From positions 1 to 7,101 of the forward strand of contig JAGCGE010000261.1 of the NCBI GenBank assembly GCA_017649745.1: a stretch of DNA of 7,101 nt, read 5' to 3'. Position 1 is the first letter of the stretch, and every line of letters starts with the position of its first letter. A model generated the notes under the pieces. It was given only the letters and a program-made list of their open reading frames with translations, searched no databases and was not told the origin of the DNA. Source of the DNA: Clostridiales bacterium (GTDB lineage: Bacteria > Bacillota_A > Clostridia > Saccharofermentanales > Saccharofermentanaceae). The translations under genes were made by a program, and so were the position numbers. Positions 1 through 6,326 of the stretch are shown here, piece after piece.

Positions 1-37
1 CTTCGTTGATCATTTGATTTGATGTTGGTTTAGCGAT
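1..37 (-). CDS. infC: Translation initiation factor IF-3, N-terminal fragment (probable)
   Basis: Only the first dozen codons are inside the window; the gene runs off the left edge. Read on the minus strand, an AGGAGGTG ribosome site (45-52) is followed by a frame encoding (M)AKPTSNQMINE. The MINE motif matches the beginning of the conserved IF-3 N-terminal domain (INEQIR-type in Firmicutes). IF-3 binds the 30S subunit, prevents premature 50S joining and proofreads the start codon. No ATG or GTG lies at a normal distance from the ribosome site: an ATC codon (35-37) is 7 nt from the end of the 8-base site, and an ATT codon (41-43) in the same frame is only 1 nt away. The first ATG (11-13) is far from it and inside the conserved motif. 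A non-canonical start is a known infC trait, used for autoregulation. The upstream attenuated leader also fits infC-rpmI-rplT. The identification rests on few residues and on context. Confidence 0.6.
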   Translation of the reverse strand, partial: MAKPTSNQMINE

Positions 38-44
38 ACGAATA

Positions 45-52
45 CACCTCCT
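45..52 (-). promoter_or_regulatory. Ribosome binding site of infC, deciding a non-ATG start
   Basis: The minus strand reads AGGAGGTG, a full 8-base complement of the 16S rRNA 3' end. It sits 1 nt before an in-frame ATT and 7 nt before an in-frame ATC. By spacing the ATC is favoured; by precedent (AUU in other infC genes) the ATT is possible. No ATG, GTG or TTG occurs at suitable distance in this frame. Confidence 0.7.
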
Positions 53-170
53 AACAAAAAAAGAACGGTTCAAAACCCGTTCCTCATACAAATAACATCT
101 ATGATGTTTTAAGTATTTACCTCTTAACTGTTCGCTTGAGGTGAGAAACAAGTTCTGCTTTTTTGTGACT
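53..170 (-). promoter_or_regulatory. Structured 5' leader of infC (L20-leader-like attenuation region)
   Basis: About 115 nt separate the expected transcription start (near 169-170) from the ribosome site. The leader contains a CTCACCTCAAG stretch, a short stem ACCTC/GAGGT (119-123 with 138-142), a perfect hairpin AACATC-ATA-GATGTT (94-108), and the terminator hairpin at 63-82 with its T tract. This order of structures is what is expected of the ribosomal-protein-L20 leader that precedes infC-rpmI-rplT in many Firmicutes, where excess L20 favours termination. I recognise the layout and the CTCACC element but could not run a covariance-model search, so the family assignment is tentative. Confidence 0.5.
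56..82 (-). terminator. Intrinsic terminator in the infC leader (attenuator)
   Basis: On the minus strand GAACGG (77-82) pairs with CCGTTC (63-68) around an 8-nt loop, followed directly by seven T residues (56-62). It lies between the promoter and the ribosome site of the downstream gene, so it is a premature terminator rather than a gene end. In Firmicutes infC operons such a leader terminator is controlled by ribosomal protein L20 binding; that mechanism is inferred here from position and gene identity. Confidence 0.75.
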
Positions 171-175
171 AGATA

Positions 176-204
176 ATAATACTCATTTGATGAAGAGTTG
201 TCAA
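176..204 (-). promoter_or_regulatory. Sigma-A-type promoter for the infC transcript
   Basis: On the minus strand a consensus -35 TTGACA (199-204) is followed after exactly 17 bp by a -10 TATTAT (176-181). The predicted transcript starts near 169-170 and enters the attenuated leader. A second, weaker candidate lies further upstream at 260-265. Confidence 0.75.
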
Positions 205-259
205 CACACTATTTGAAAATATGTAACCAGCTCATCTATCAGTAATATTTGACTTCTGA

Positions 260-268
260 ATTATAGCA
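260..268 (-). promoter_or_regulatory. Possible extended -10 promoter element
   Basis: The minus strand reads TGCTATAAT (260-268): a perfect TATAAT with the TG of an extended -10 motif. No good -35 lies 17 bp upstream. It would give a longer infC leader transcript or be unused. Low confidence because the region is A/T-rich. Confidence 0.3.
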
Positions 269-302
269 CAGATATCAAAAAACGTTCCATTTTCTTAAAT
301 GA

Positions 303-322
303 TTTTCACTATATCGTGAAAA
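303..322. promoter_or_regulatory. 20-bp operator-like palindrome
   Basis: Two perfect 7-bp arms, TTTTCAC (303-309) and GTGAAAA (316-322), flank a 6-bp centre that is itself symmetric (ATAT) except for one base pair. The site lies in the gap between the infC promoter and the plus-strand dehydrogenase gene, about 140 bp upstream of the latter's start. There is no T tract after it, so it is not a terminator. It may bind a dimeric regulator; I cannot name one. The rest of this gap (roughly 205-440) shows no open frame and no convincing plus-strand promoter. Confidence 0.4.
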
Positions 323-462
323 CTGCATATTGTTTGGACATTATGCTTAAAACTGTATGTCTTTTCGTATGAAATACTACCTTTATATCAACCGCCACAT
401 TCATTTTCATATGATAGACTTTACGTGTTGAAAATAAGAATAAGTTCTCAGGAGGCTTTCAT

Positions 463-1233
463 ATGAAAAATTATTTTGATCTTTCCGGACAAGTTGCAGT
501 AGTTACAGGTGCTTCCACAGGTCTTGGACTTCAGATGGCTAAGGCTTTTGCAAGTCAGGGCGCTAACCTCGTTCTTCTTGCTCGTCGTCAGAATCTTCTT
601 GACGAGAATAAAGCAGAGATCGAAAAAGAGTTTGGTGTAAAGTGCCTTGCTTACGCTTGTGACATCACAGATACAGAAAAGGTTAAGGGCGCAGTTAAAG
701 CTACTATGGACACATTCGGCCGTGTAGATATCCTCGTAAACAACGCAGGTACAGGCGCAGTTGCTCCTACAGTAGAGATCTCTGATGAGACATTCATGAA
801 CGAGATCAATGTTGACCTCTTCGGTACATTTACTTGTGCTCGTGAGTTCGCTAAGGAAATGCTCAAGGCTAAGTACGGTCGTATCATCAACATCTCTTCA
901 ATGTATGGTCTTGTTGGTAACATGGCTGCTACATGTGCTCCATACCACGCTGCTAAGGGTGGTGTTGTTAACCTCACACGTGCTCTCGCTGCTGAATGGG
1001 GTAAAGAAGGCATCACAGTAAATGCTATCTGCCCAGGTTACTTCTGGACTCCACTTACAAAAGAAACACTTGAGACAGACTGGTTCTCAGCATACGCTAA
1101 GGGTGCCATCCCGATCGGACGTTATGGTAAAGAGGGCGAACTCGACACAGCAGCTCTTTTCCTTGCTTCCCCTGCTTCTTCATATGTAAACGGCCAGAAC
1201 ATCGCAGTTGATGGTGGTTATACAGCAATCTGA
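463..1233 (+). CDS. SDR-family NAD(P)-dependent oxidoreductase
   Basis: A classical short-chain dehydrogenase/reductase of 256 residues, the usual length for the family; cytosolic. The cofactor-binding TGxxxGxG motif is T15-G16-A-S-T-G20-L-G22, D67 follows strand 3, and NNAG is at 93-96. The catalytic set is N116, S145/S146, Y161 and K165 (YxxxK). R41-R42 at the end of strand 2 favours NADP(H) over NAD(H). The PGYFWTP segment and the C-terminal VDGGYT are typical of the sugar-acid and polyol branch (gluconate 5-dehydrogenase / KduD-like), but the substrate cannot be set from sequence. Start chosen at the ATG at 463, 7 nt after AGGAGG (450-455). It is monocistronic: intergenic DNA lies upstream, a strong terminator follows, and the next gene is on the other strand. 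Codon use is strongly biased (GCT, CTC/CTT, GGT), suggesting good expression. No neighbouring sugar gene indicates the pathway. Confidence 0.93.
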   Translation: MKNYFDLSGQVAVVTGASTGLGLQMAKAFASQGANLVLLARRQNLLDENKAEIEKEFGVKCLAYACDITDTEKVKGAVKATMDTFGRVDILVNNAGTGAVAPTVEISDETFMNEINVDLFGTFTCAREFAKEMLKAKYGRIINISSMYGLVGNMAATCAPYHAAKGGVVNLTRALAAEWGKEGITVNAICPGYFWTPLTKETLETDWFSAYAKGAIPIGRYGKEGELDTAALFLASPASSYVNGQNIAVDGGYTAI

Positions 1234-1255
1234 GTTAACTTTAAGATATATACTG

Positions 1256-1285
1256 AAAGAGGTTGCCAACGGCAACCTCTTTTTT
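1256..1285 (+). terminator. Rho-independent terminator of the SDR gene
   Basis: A perfect 12-bp stem (1256-1267 with 1271-1282) encloses a 3-nt AAC loop and runs into a T tract at 1280-1285, 22 nt after the stop codon. Read from the minus strand the same hairpin is followed by only three T residues, so it may also end the convergent 1301-2215 transcript, less efficiently. Confidence 0.92.
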
Positions 1286-1300
1286 GTCCTTTAATCTATA

Positions 1301-2215
1301 TCATTTCGCAATAGGAATATGAACCTCAGTTAAAAGTCCGTCATCATTAACGGCACTGATCGTTCCATTTGAATGCTCAATTATATACTTAGCTATATAA
1401 AGTTCTTCCCTACCATCTTCCTTCTTATCGAAAACATGTGCTAATTCTTCATCAGAAAAACTGCTTGCGCTTCCTTTAAAGGATATGATCGCATATTCAG
1501 CGACCTTCACTGTTATATCAACATCAGTTTCAGAATAAAGATCATTCATGATCGATGATAATGCCTGAGAAAACCTGGTCTGATCAGCTACGATGAAGAT
1601 ATTGTACGAAGGAGTCTTAAGGTTGATATCATGATCTTCGTTTATGCAATTTCCGAGTTCTTCTTCAAGAAATTCAACAAGTTCGAACCTGGTCGGATAC
1701 ATCCTAAATAGTTCAACAACCGGCTCTGCAACCATTCTTTTAGCTTGGGTTACAAGATCCTCTTCAACCTTAACCTCATTCTCTTCGCTTTCTTTTTTCT
1801 CGTTTATGATAGAAGTTACATCGAAAGGTATCTGAGAAATGAGTTTATTGATATCAGGATCGCCGTCTGTATTAAGATTAATCATCTTATCAGCAAAGTT
1901 ATCGATCTTCTCGACTGGTCTGAAATGTTTAATGCCGAAATAAATACTAAATCCAAGCACAGTAACAAAACATATCAAGAGCATGATAACCGGAGCATAA
2001 TCAGGCTTTTCCTGCTCGACCGTTGTGACCTGTTCAGATGTCTTAGTCTTGGTTTCACCATTAACAAGATCATCCACATCATTCGATACCATCATATAAG
2101 CTTTAGTATCATTCACACGCGTCATTGTGTATCCGAAAACAAAGATACACGCAATGCTCAGAATAAACGTTAATATCAACGTAGCTATCCAGATCTTCTT
2201 AACATCAATATTCAT
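1301..2215 (-). CDS. Two-TM membrane protein with degenerate histidine-kinase ATPase domain
   Basis: 304 residues: a short basic N-terminus, TM helix 1 (about 9-30), an extracytoplasmic loop of about 45 residues rich in T/E/K, TM helix 2 (about 75-95), a linker starting FRPVEKI, then a cytoplasmic part resembling a sensor kinase from the end of the dimerisation domain (FELVEFLEEEL, 177-187) through an HATPase_c-like fold (about 205-303). The DQTRFSQAL segment (211-219) and the closing LYIAKYIIEHSNGTISAVND (272-291) are recognisable kinase signatures. The functional residues are gone: no phospho-acceptor His box, the N box reads SIMNDLYS, the DxGxG box is replaced around 245-253, and the GLGL lid reads REEL (269-272). 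It is therefore probably a pseudokinase, with a structural or sensory role at most. No response regulator lies beside it. It follows the peroxiredoxin gene by 10 nt with no clear ribosome site, so cotranscription and coupled translation are likely. Confidence 0.75.
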   Translation of the reverse strand: MNIDVKKIWIATLILTFILSIACIFVFGYTMTRVNDTKAYMMVSNDVDDLVNGETKTKTSEQVTTVEQEKPDYAPVIMLLICFVTVLGFSIYFGIKHFRPVEKIDNFADKMINLNTDGDPDINKLISQIPFDVTSIINEKKESEENEVKVEEDLVTQAKRMVAEPVVELFRMYPTRFELVEFLEEELGNCINEDHDINLKTPSYNIFIVADQTRFSQALSSIMNDLYSETDVDITVKVAEYAIISFKGSASSFSDEELAHVFDKKEDGREELYIAKYIIEHSNGTISAVNDDGLLTEVHIPIAK

Positions 2216-2225
2216 ATATTTCGTA

Positions 2226-2678
2226 TCAGATCTTACTTAACATATTCTCAGGATCTTCTGCGGCTTTGACTTTATCGTTAGCCATAACGATGATCCCCTT
2301 CTCATCTATAAGATAAGTAGTTCTTACGACACCCATAGATACCTTGCCGTAGTTCTTCTTTTCTTTCCATACATCATATGCCTCGATTACTTTTCGATCA
2401 GGATCAGAAAGAAGAGTGAACTTAAGGTTATGATTAGTCTCGAATTTCTTATGAGAAGCAACAGAATCCTTACTGATGCCAAGCACTACAGCGCCTTTTG
2501 AGATGATCTGAGGATATCTCTCGGAATAACCGCAAGCCTGCTTCGTACATCCGGATGTATTATCCTTAGGATAAAAATACAAGATGACTTTCTTTCCTTT
2601 ATATGAAGCTAAGGAATGCGTCTCACCGTTTTGGTCCTGCAACGTAAAATCAGGAGCTTTAGTACCGATCTCAAGCAT
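2226..2678 (-). CDS. bcp: Thiol peroxidase, Bcp/PrxQ-type peroxiredoxin
   Basis: 150 residues, the normal size of the AhpC/TSA-fold Bcp (PrxQ) group; cytosolic. It reduces hydrogen peroxide and organic hydroperoxides, usually recycled by thioredoxin. The peroxidatic Cys is C44 in the PKDNTSGC motif (P37, T41), the resolving Cys is C49 (CTKQAC, five residues on, as in atypical two-Cys Bcp enzymes), and the conserved Arg is R119 in VVRTTYLID. The N-terminal APDFTLQDQNG is also a family signature. The C-terminus is compact, with no fusion. The ATG at 2678 is preceded by AAAAAGGGG with a 9-nt gap. It is first in a two-gene minus-strand unit with the degenerate kinase, and diverges from the aminotransferase gene across a 72-bp promoter region. 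A role in oxidant defence in an anaerobe is inferred from the family. Confidence 0.95.
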   Translation of the reverse strand: MLEIGTKAPDFTLQDQNGETHSLASYKGKKVILYFYPKDNTSGCTKQACGYSERYPQIISKGAVVLGISKDSVASHKKFETNHNLKFTLLSDPDRKVIEAYDVWKEKKNYGKVSMGVVRTTYLIDEKGIIVMANDKVKAAEDPENMLSKI

Positions 2679-2711
2679 ATATCTATACCCCTTTTTAATT
2701 TATGATATCAG

Positions 2712-2742
2712 AGTATAATAATTTATTATGACTTTCAAGGAG
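2712..2742 (+). promoter_or_regulatory. Divergent promoter region and aminotransferase ribosome site
   Basis: The 72-bp gap between the two divergent starts carries a perfect TATAAT (2714-2719) for the plus strand with a poor -35 17 bp upstream (CTTTTT), and AAGGAG (2737-2742) 8 nt before the ATG at 2751. The same A/T block read on the minus strand gives TATACT (2712-2717) with TTGAAA (2733-2738) at a short 15-bp spacing, a weak candidate for the peroxiredoxin unit. The two -10 elements overlap, so the genes may compete for RNA polymerase. Confidence 0.45.
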
Positions 2743-2750
2743 TATGACAT

Positions 2751-3926
2751 ATGATCTCATCACATATCAAAGAGAAACTGGCTTCAGGCTCTCTTATCAG
2801 AAAAATGTTCGAAGAAGGCAACAAAAGAAAGGCTATCTACGGCGCTGAAAATGTTTTCGATTTCTCTATAGGTAACCCAGATCTTGAGCCACCTAAGGAA
2901 GTAAAAGATGCTCTTAAAGCTATCGTCGAAGAAGATGTTCCTGGCGGACACGGATATATGAGCAACAGCGGTTATGAAGCTACAAGAGCTGCTATCGCTA
3001 AGAAGCGTTCCGAAGAATCTTCTGTTAAGGTTGAAGCTAATGCCGTATGTATGACAGTTGGTGCTGCTGCAGCTATGAATGATGTATTCCATTCGATCCT
3101 TGATCAGGGCGACGAAGTTATCCTTCTTGCTCCATTCTTCATGGAATACCTTAACTATATCGACAATCACGGTGGTAAGGCTGTTATCGTTCAGACAGAT
3201 GACAAGTTCATGCCTGACGTTGATTCTATCATCAAGGCTGTTACACCAAAGACAAAAGCAATAGTTATCAACTCACCTAACAATCCATCAGGTGTCGTAT
3301 ACAACAAAGAGCTCCTTCAGAGCCTCAACGCTGAACTTCTTAAGTGCGATCACGTTATCCATGTAATCTCAGATGAGCCATATATCGAGCTCGCATACGA
3401 CGGAATCGAGGTTCCGGCTGCACTTGATTGCTTCGATAATCTCATCATCTGCTACTCATGGAGTAAAGCACTATCTCTTCCGGGCGAGCGTATCGGATAT
3501 ACATTGGTAAGTCCTAAACATGCGGATTTCGAAGATCTTACAGCAGCTATCGTTCTTTCTAACAGAGTACTCGGAAGCGTTAATGCTCCTGCTATCTGGC
3601 AGAAAGTCGTTGAGCGTGCTCTTTATGCAAAGGTTGATGTTCCTAACTACGAGCATCGTCGTAACCTTCTCTATGCCAATATCGTTGAGTCCGGTTTTGA
3701 AGCAGTTAAGCCTAACGGTGCTCTCTATATCTTCATGAAAACACCTGACGGACTTTCTGATGCTGAGTTCGGTGAAATTTGTGCTAAGCACAATCTCCTT
3801 CTCGTTCCGGGAGCAAGCTTCAGCAGACCAGGCTATTGCCGACTCGCATTCTGCGTATCCGAACAGACTATCATCAATTCAAGAAAAGCATTTGAAGCAG
3901 TTGCATCTGAATTAAATTTGAAGTAA
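2751..3926 (+). CDS. PLP-dependent class I/II aminotransferase (aspartate aminotransferase-like)
   Basis: 391 residues, full length for fold-type I aminotransferases; cytosolic homodimer by family. It transfers an amino group between an amino acid and a 2-oxo acid via pyridoxal phosphate. Visible sites: FSIGNPD (38-44), GYMSNSGY (68-75), the PLP-contacting N178 in NSPNNPSG (174-181), D208 and Y211 in SDEPY, the Schiff-base lysine K239 in SWSKALSLPGERIGY (236-250), phosphate-binding R247, and the carboxylate-binding R364 in YCRLAFC. The opening IRKMFEEGNKRKAIYGAENV and the FDFSIGNPD that follows match the clostridial branch usually annotated aspartate aminotransferase, but exact substrates are uncertain in this family. 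Start at ATG 2751, 8 nt after AAGGAG. It is transcribed alone and ends at a strong hairpin. Codon bias (GCT, CTT, ATC, GGT) suggests high expression. Confidence 0.93.
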   Translation: MISSHIKEKLASGSLIRKMFEEGNKRKAIYGAENVFDFSIGNPDLEPPKEVKDALKAIVEEDVPGGHGYMSNSGYEATRAAIAKKRSEESSVKVEANAVCMTVGAAAAMNDVFHSILDQGDEVILLAPFFMEYLNYIDNHGGKAVIVQTDDKFMPDVDSIIKAVTPKTKAIVINSPNNPSGVVYNKELLQSLNAELLKCDHVIHVISDEPYIELAYDGIEVPAALDCFDNLIICYSWSKALSLPGERIGYTLVSPKHADFEDLTAAIVLSNRVLGSVNAPAIWQKVVERALYAKVDVPNYEHRRNLLYANIVESGFEAVKPNGALYIFMKTPDGLSDAEFGEICAKHNLLLVPGASFSRPGYCRLAFCVSEQTIINSRKAFEAVASELNLK

Positions 3927-3946
3927 TAGCTCCAAATAAGCTAAAC

Positions 3947-3980
3947 AAGGGCTGTTCATTTTGAAGTGAACAGCCCTTTT
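3947..3980 (+). terminator. Terminator between convergent genes
   Basis: A 12-bp perfect stem (3947-3958 with 3967-3978) with an 8-nt loop ends in TTTT (3977-3980), 20 nt after the aminotransferase stop. It begins 5 nt beyond the stop codon of the minus-strand 777-residue gene, and on that strand the stem is preceded by an A tract and followed by TTGTTTAG, so it can plausibly serve both transcripts. Confidence 0.88.
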
Positions 3981-3985
3981 ATCGT

Positions 3986-4486
3986 TTATCTGTCTATCGC
4001 ATAGCTAGCATATATCTCAGTGAACTCCTGTGACTGTACAAAACTGTTAAATACCTGATCTTTGGTCATACCGTTGTTCATGTTGCTTAGCCAGTAGTTT
4101 AAACCTTCTGTATCAGGTTCACGACCCATGAATGTCTTATACATTCTTGTAATGAGTTCTTTGTTATCATAGCCGTGATCATTGAACTCTTTACTATAGA
4201 AGAATTCATGAGCTGCCTGTGATCCTGTAAGTTCAAGATTCGTAAGTCCTAAGCTCCAGTACTTAAGTCCGCCTTCTTCAGGTTCACGACCTAAGCACTC
4301 AGTATATAGTCTCGTTGCAAATGCCGTAGCGTTCTTCGATGCCTTAGTTGCCTTAGCTGTAGGTGCACCGCTCTTAACTCCATATGTAGCACAGATGTCG
4401 CACCACTCCGGTGAGTTGATAAATCCTTCAACAACTGTATCCTTACCAACTGACTTAAGACTGTTCATCCAGAAGTTGAAACCATC
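3986..4486 (-). repeat. Paralogous tail repeat, copy 1 (copy 2 at 6597-7101)
   Basis: The 3' 501 bp of the 777-codon gene match the incoming gene at 6597-7101 over their whole visible length, at about 84% nucleotide and 91% protein identity by hand alignment, with no gaps except one extra codon before the stop. The similarity stops at the stop codons: the terminator hairpins differ. The upstream boundary of the repeat lies beyond the window. Confidence 0.9.
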
Positions 4487-6319
4487 CGGATCGTCTTCTG
4501 CTTTACGATCGAAGAATGTTGAATAGAGAACTTTAAGGAAATCGTCATCGCTCAATCCTCTTCCCTTGAACTCAGGACTTGTGAGGAAAAATCTTGCACA
4601 GTCTGCACCTGTAAGTGTTCCGTTACCTACAAGTTCACACCAATAATCTTTACCTTCTTTTTCAGACGGTCTGTTAAGAGCTACTACATATAGACGTTCT
4701 ACGAAATCTTCGAAGCCACCGCCTGTTTGACTTGACTGAACAGCTGTCCACTTTGCATATAGTGTGATATCCGTTGTTACTTTTGTATTGAAATCATAAG
4801 TCTCTGTACAGGCAGAATCCTTATACCAGCCGCCGAATGCGTATCCTGAGGCCGAAGGATCTGATGGCATCACTGCTTTATTCCCGCTGGCAACTTTCTG
4901 TGATGCCGGAGCAGTACCATGTCCGTTCATATTAAATGTAACACTATATGCTGTAGCCCATATTGCCTTAACCTGTGTATCATACAAAATAGTAACCTCA
5001 TCACCCGGGTCAGAATAGCCTGCAATTGAACTTACTTTCCAAGATTTGAATGCTTTATCAGAACTTGGAGGATTAAATGAGCATTCAGGTAAAGTGATTT
5101 TGCTATTCTCTGAAACCATCATGTTAGGCATAGAACCACTTCCGCCGTTCGAATCAAAAGTAACAGTGCACTTATTAATGATTTCAACAGGGGCACTCGC
5201 GTAATCTGTTTCCTTGGTGCTATTGATATCTTCAGCAATGAGATATATATGCATATTAGAAGAAACATACGGCGAATAATCAAACGAACCACTATAAACA
5301 CCGTAGTACTTAATAGTAGAATCTTTAGCATTCCATTCGCCATCAGTAATCAAAACAGATACCTGGTCAGCATTTCCGGTTGCTGTTCCTGATATATTTG
5401 TTCCATTAAATGAAATAGAATCGGTATTTACGGAAAGACCGTCATTCAGTACCGTCAACTTATAAGATGAGCCCAATGCTCCGAGATCCCCATCAATTGC
5501 AGTTGAGAAGATTACAGATGACAGATTTATGTTTAAAGCTGGCGCCACGTCGTTTTTGTAGTAGACGGTTGCGTAGTCCAGTTTGCCGTCACTGCATACC
5601 TTGCTCCCATAGTAAGAGTCGCGGGTACCAGCAGAACGGAGCATCCAATAGGCGGACGAGCCGTCTTTTTTTCTGTTAGCGACTTCGTGCCAACTCCAAC
5701 CACCGGTTGACCAGTCTCCATCATTGTCGTCATCAACCCATCCGCAATCAGATGAGTATCCATATGCCGAATTCATTACTTCTGATGCATCCAGAAGAAA
5801 TACTTTATCATTTATACTTACAGGCGCGTCATAAAAATATGTCAAATACGAATCATATGTGAGACCGCCGTTTCCTTGGCTTGTTGCTATAGCTCCCCGC
5901 TCAAGGCTTGTAAACCCGTTTAGAAAAGATCCATTAAGCACACCTTGGATATCACTGCCATTCCACGCGTTCAAGTTCGGGCTGGTGTAATCAAAATAAG
6001 CACTAAACAATGCCTTATCACTATCAATGAACAGTGTCGATCCGCCATACGCAGTTGTGCTTGGTGCCAGTACACGGAACTTTATCGGGTTGTCTTTATA
6101 CATTCCATAATATACATAGCTTCCCGACCAAGCAGAACCTTTGTTGTCAGGTGCAACAGGTGAAGCTATTTTCGAGGTTCCAAGACAGGTATTGTCCTGA
6201 TTCTTAGTTGTATCAGCTAAAACTAATTTACTACTAAAAAGATTCGGAACAACACCTAAAGTAATAGTTGCTGTCAGCACTGATGCCAACACCTTTGGCA
6301 TCTTCAATCGTGATTTCAT
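3986..6319 (-). CDS. Secreted multidomain protein: DUF6273-like, InlB-type B repeats, DUF4214-type tail
   Basis: 777 residues. An N-terminal Sec signal peptide (K2, R4, K6, K9, then a hydrophobic core 10-28) has a likely cut after VLA at 33-35. Residues about 65-270 resemble DUF6273: YYGMY, the AYWMLRSAG motif at 223-231 and VAPALNINLS at 258-267; an acidic loop VDDDNDGD (195-202) could bind calcium. About 285-382 looks like an Ig-type beta domain. Two Listeria-Bacteroides (InlB-type) B repeats follow: CTVTFDSNGG to KAIW (384-454) and YSVTFNMNG to LYAKW (458-524). After a QTGGG hinge come four DUF4214-type units (about 536-585, 588-640, 664-713, 720-772) with LYxxxLxRxP..G..YW and SPEF/SKEF/SQEF motifs. 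There is no LPxTG motif, SLH domain or C-terminal TM, so attachment is unknown. The ATG at 6319 is 7 nt from GAGGAGG. The function is probably adhesion or surface interaction; none is shown. Its C-terminal 166 residues recur in the upstream paralogue. Confidence 0.9.
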   Translation of the reverse strand: MKSRLKMPKVLASVLTATITLGVVPNLFSSKLVLADTTKNQDNTCLGTSKIASPVAPDNKGSAWSGSYVYYGMYKDNPIKFRVLAPSTTAYGGSTLFIDSDKALFSAYFDYTSPNLNAWNGSDIQGVLNGSFLNGFTSLERGAIATSQGNGGLTYDSYLTYFYDAPVSINDKVFLLDASEVMNSAYGYSSDCGWVDDDNDGDWSTGGWSWHEVANRKKDGSSAYWMLRSAGTRDSYYGSKVCSDGKLDYATVYYKNDVAPALNINLSSVIFSTAIDGDLGALGSSYKLTVLNDGLSVNTDSISFNGTNISGTATGNADQVSVLITDGEWNAKDSTIKYYGVYSGSFDYSPYVSSNMHIYLIAEDINSTKETDYASAPVEIINKCTVTFDSNGGSGSMPNMMVSENSKITLPECSFNPPSSDKAFKSWKVSSIAGYSDPGDEVTILYDTQVKAIWATAYSVTFNMNGHGTAPASQKVASGNKAVMPSDPSASGYAFGGWYKDSACTETYDFNTKVTTDITLYAKWTAVQSSQTGGGFEDFVERLYVVALNRPSEKEGKDYWCELVGNGTLTGADCARFFLTSPEFKGRGLSDDDFLKVLYSTFFDRKAEDDPDGFNFWMNSLKSVGKDTVVEGFINSPEWCDICATYGVKSGAPTAKATKASKNATAFATRLYTECLGREPEEGGLKYWSLGLTNLELTGSQAAHEFFYSKEFNDHGYDNKELITRMYKTFMGREPDTEGLNYWLSNMNNGMTKDQVFNSFVQSQEFTEIYASYAIDR

Positions 6320-6326
6320 TTTCTAA

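Noticed and set aside
94..108. AACATC-ATA-GATGTT hairpin as an independent terminator
   Set aside because: The stem is six A/T-rich pairs and is not followed by a T tract on either strand; it is better read as part of the leader structure.
319..355. Direct repeat AAAACTG at 319-325 and 349-355 as a possible activator site
   Set aside because: Only seven bases in an A/T-rich gap, and the spacing of 30 bp is not typical of a known site class; chance is likely.
651..1016. 121-codon minus-strand frame inside the dehydrogenase gene
   Set aside because: The plus frame carries every SDR motif and a strong ribosome site; the antisense frame has neither motif nor ribosome site.
1745..2173. 142-codon plus-strand open frame antisense to the kinase-like gene
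   Set aside because: No ribosome site, low-complexity and basic composition, and the opposite strand has a coherent two-TM and kinase-like protein; it is a shadow frame.
5467..5763. Overlapping 70-76-codon frames within the secreted-protein gene
   Set aside because: They lie fully inside a well-supported domain of the 777-residue protein, and their sequences look like frame-shifted translation.
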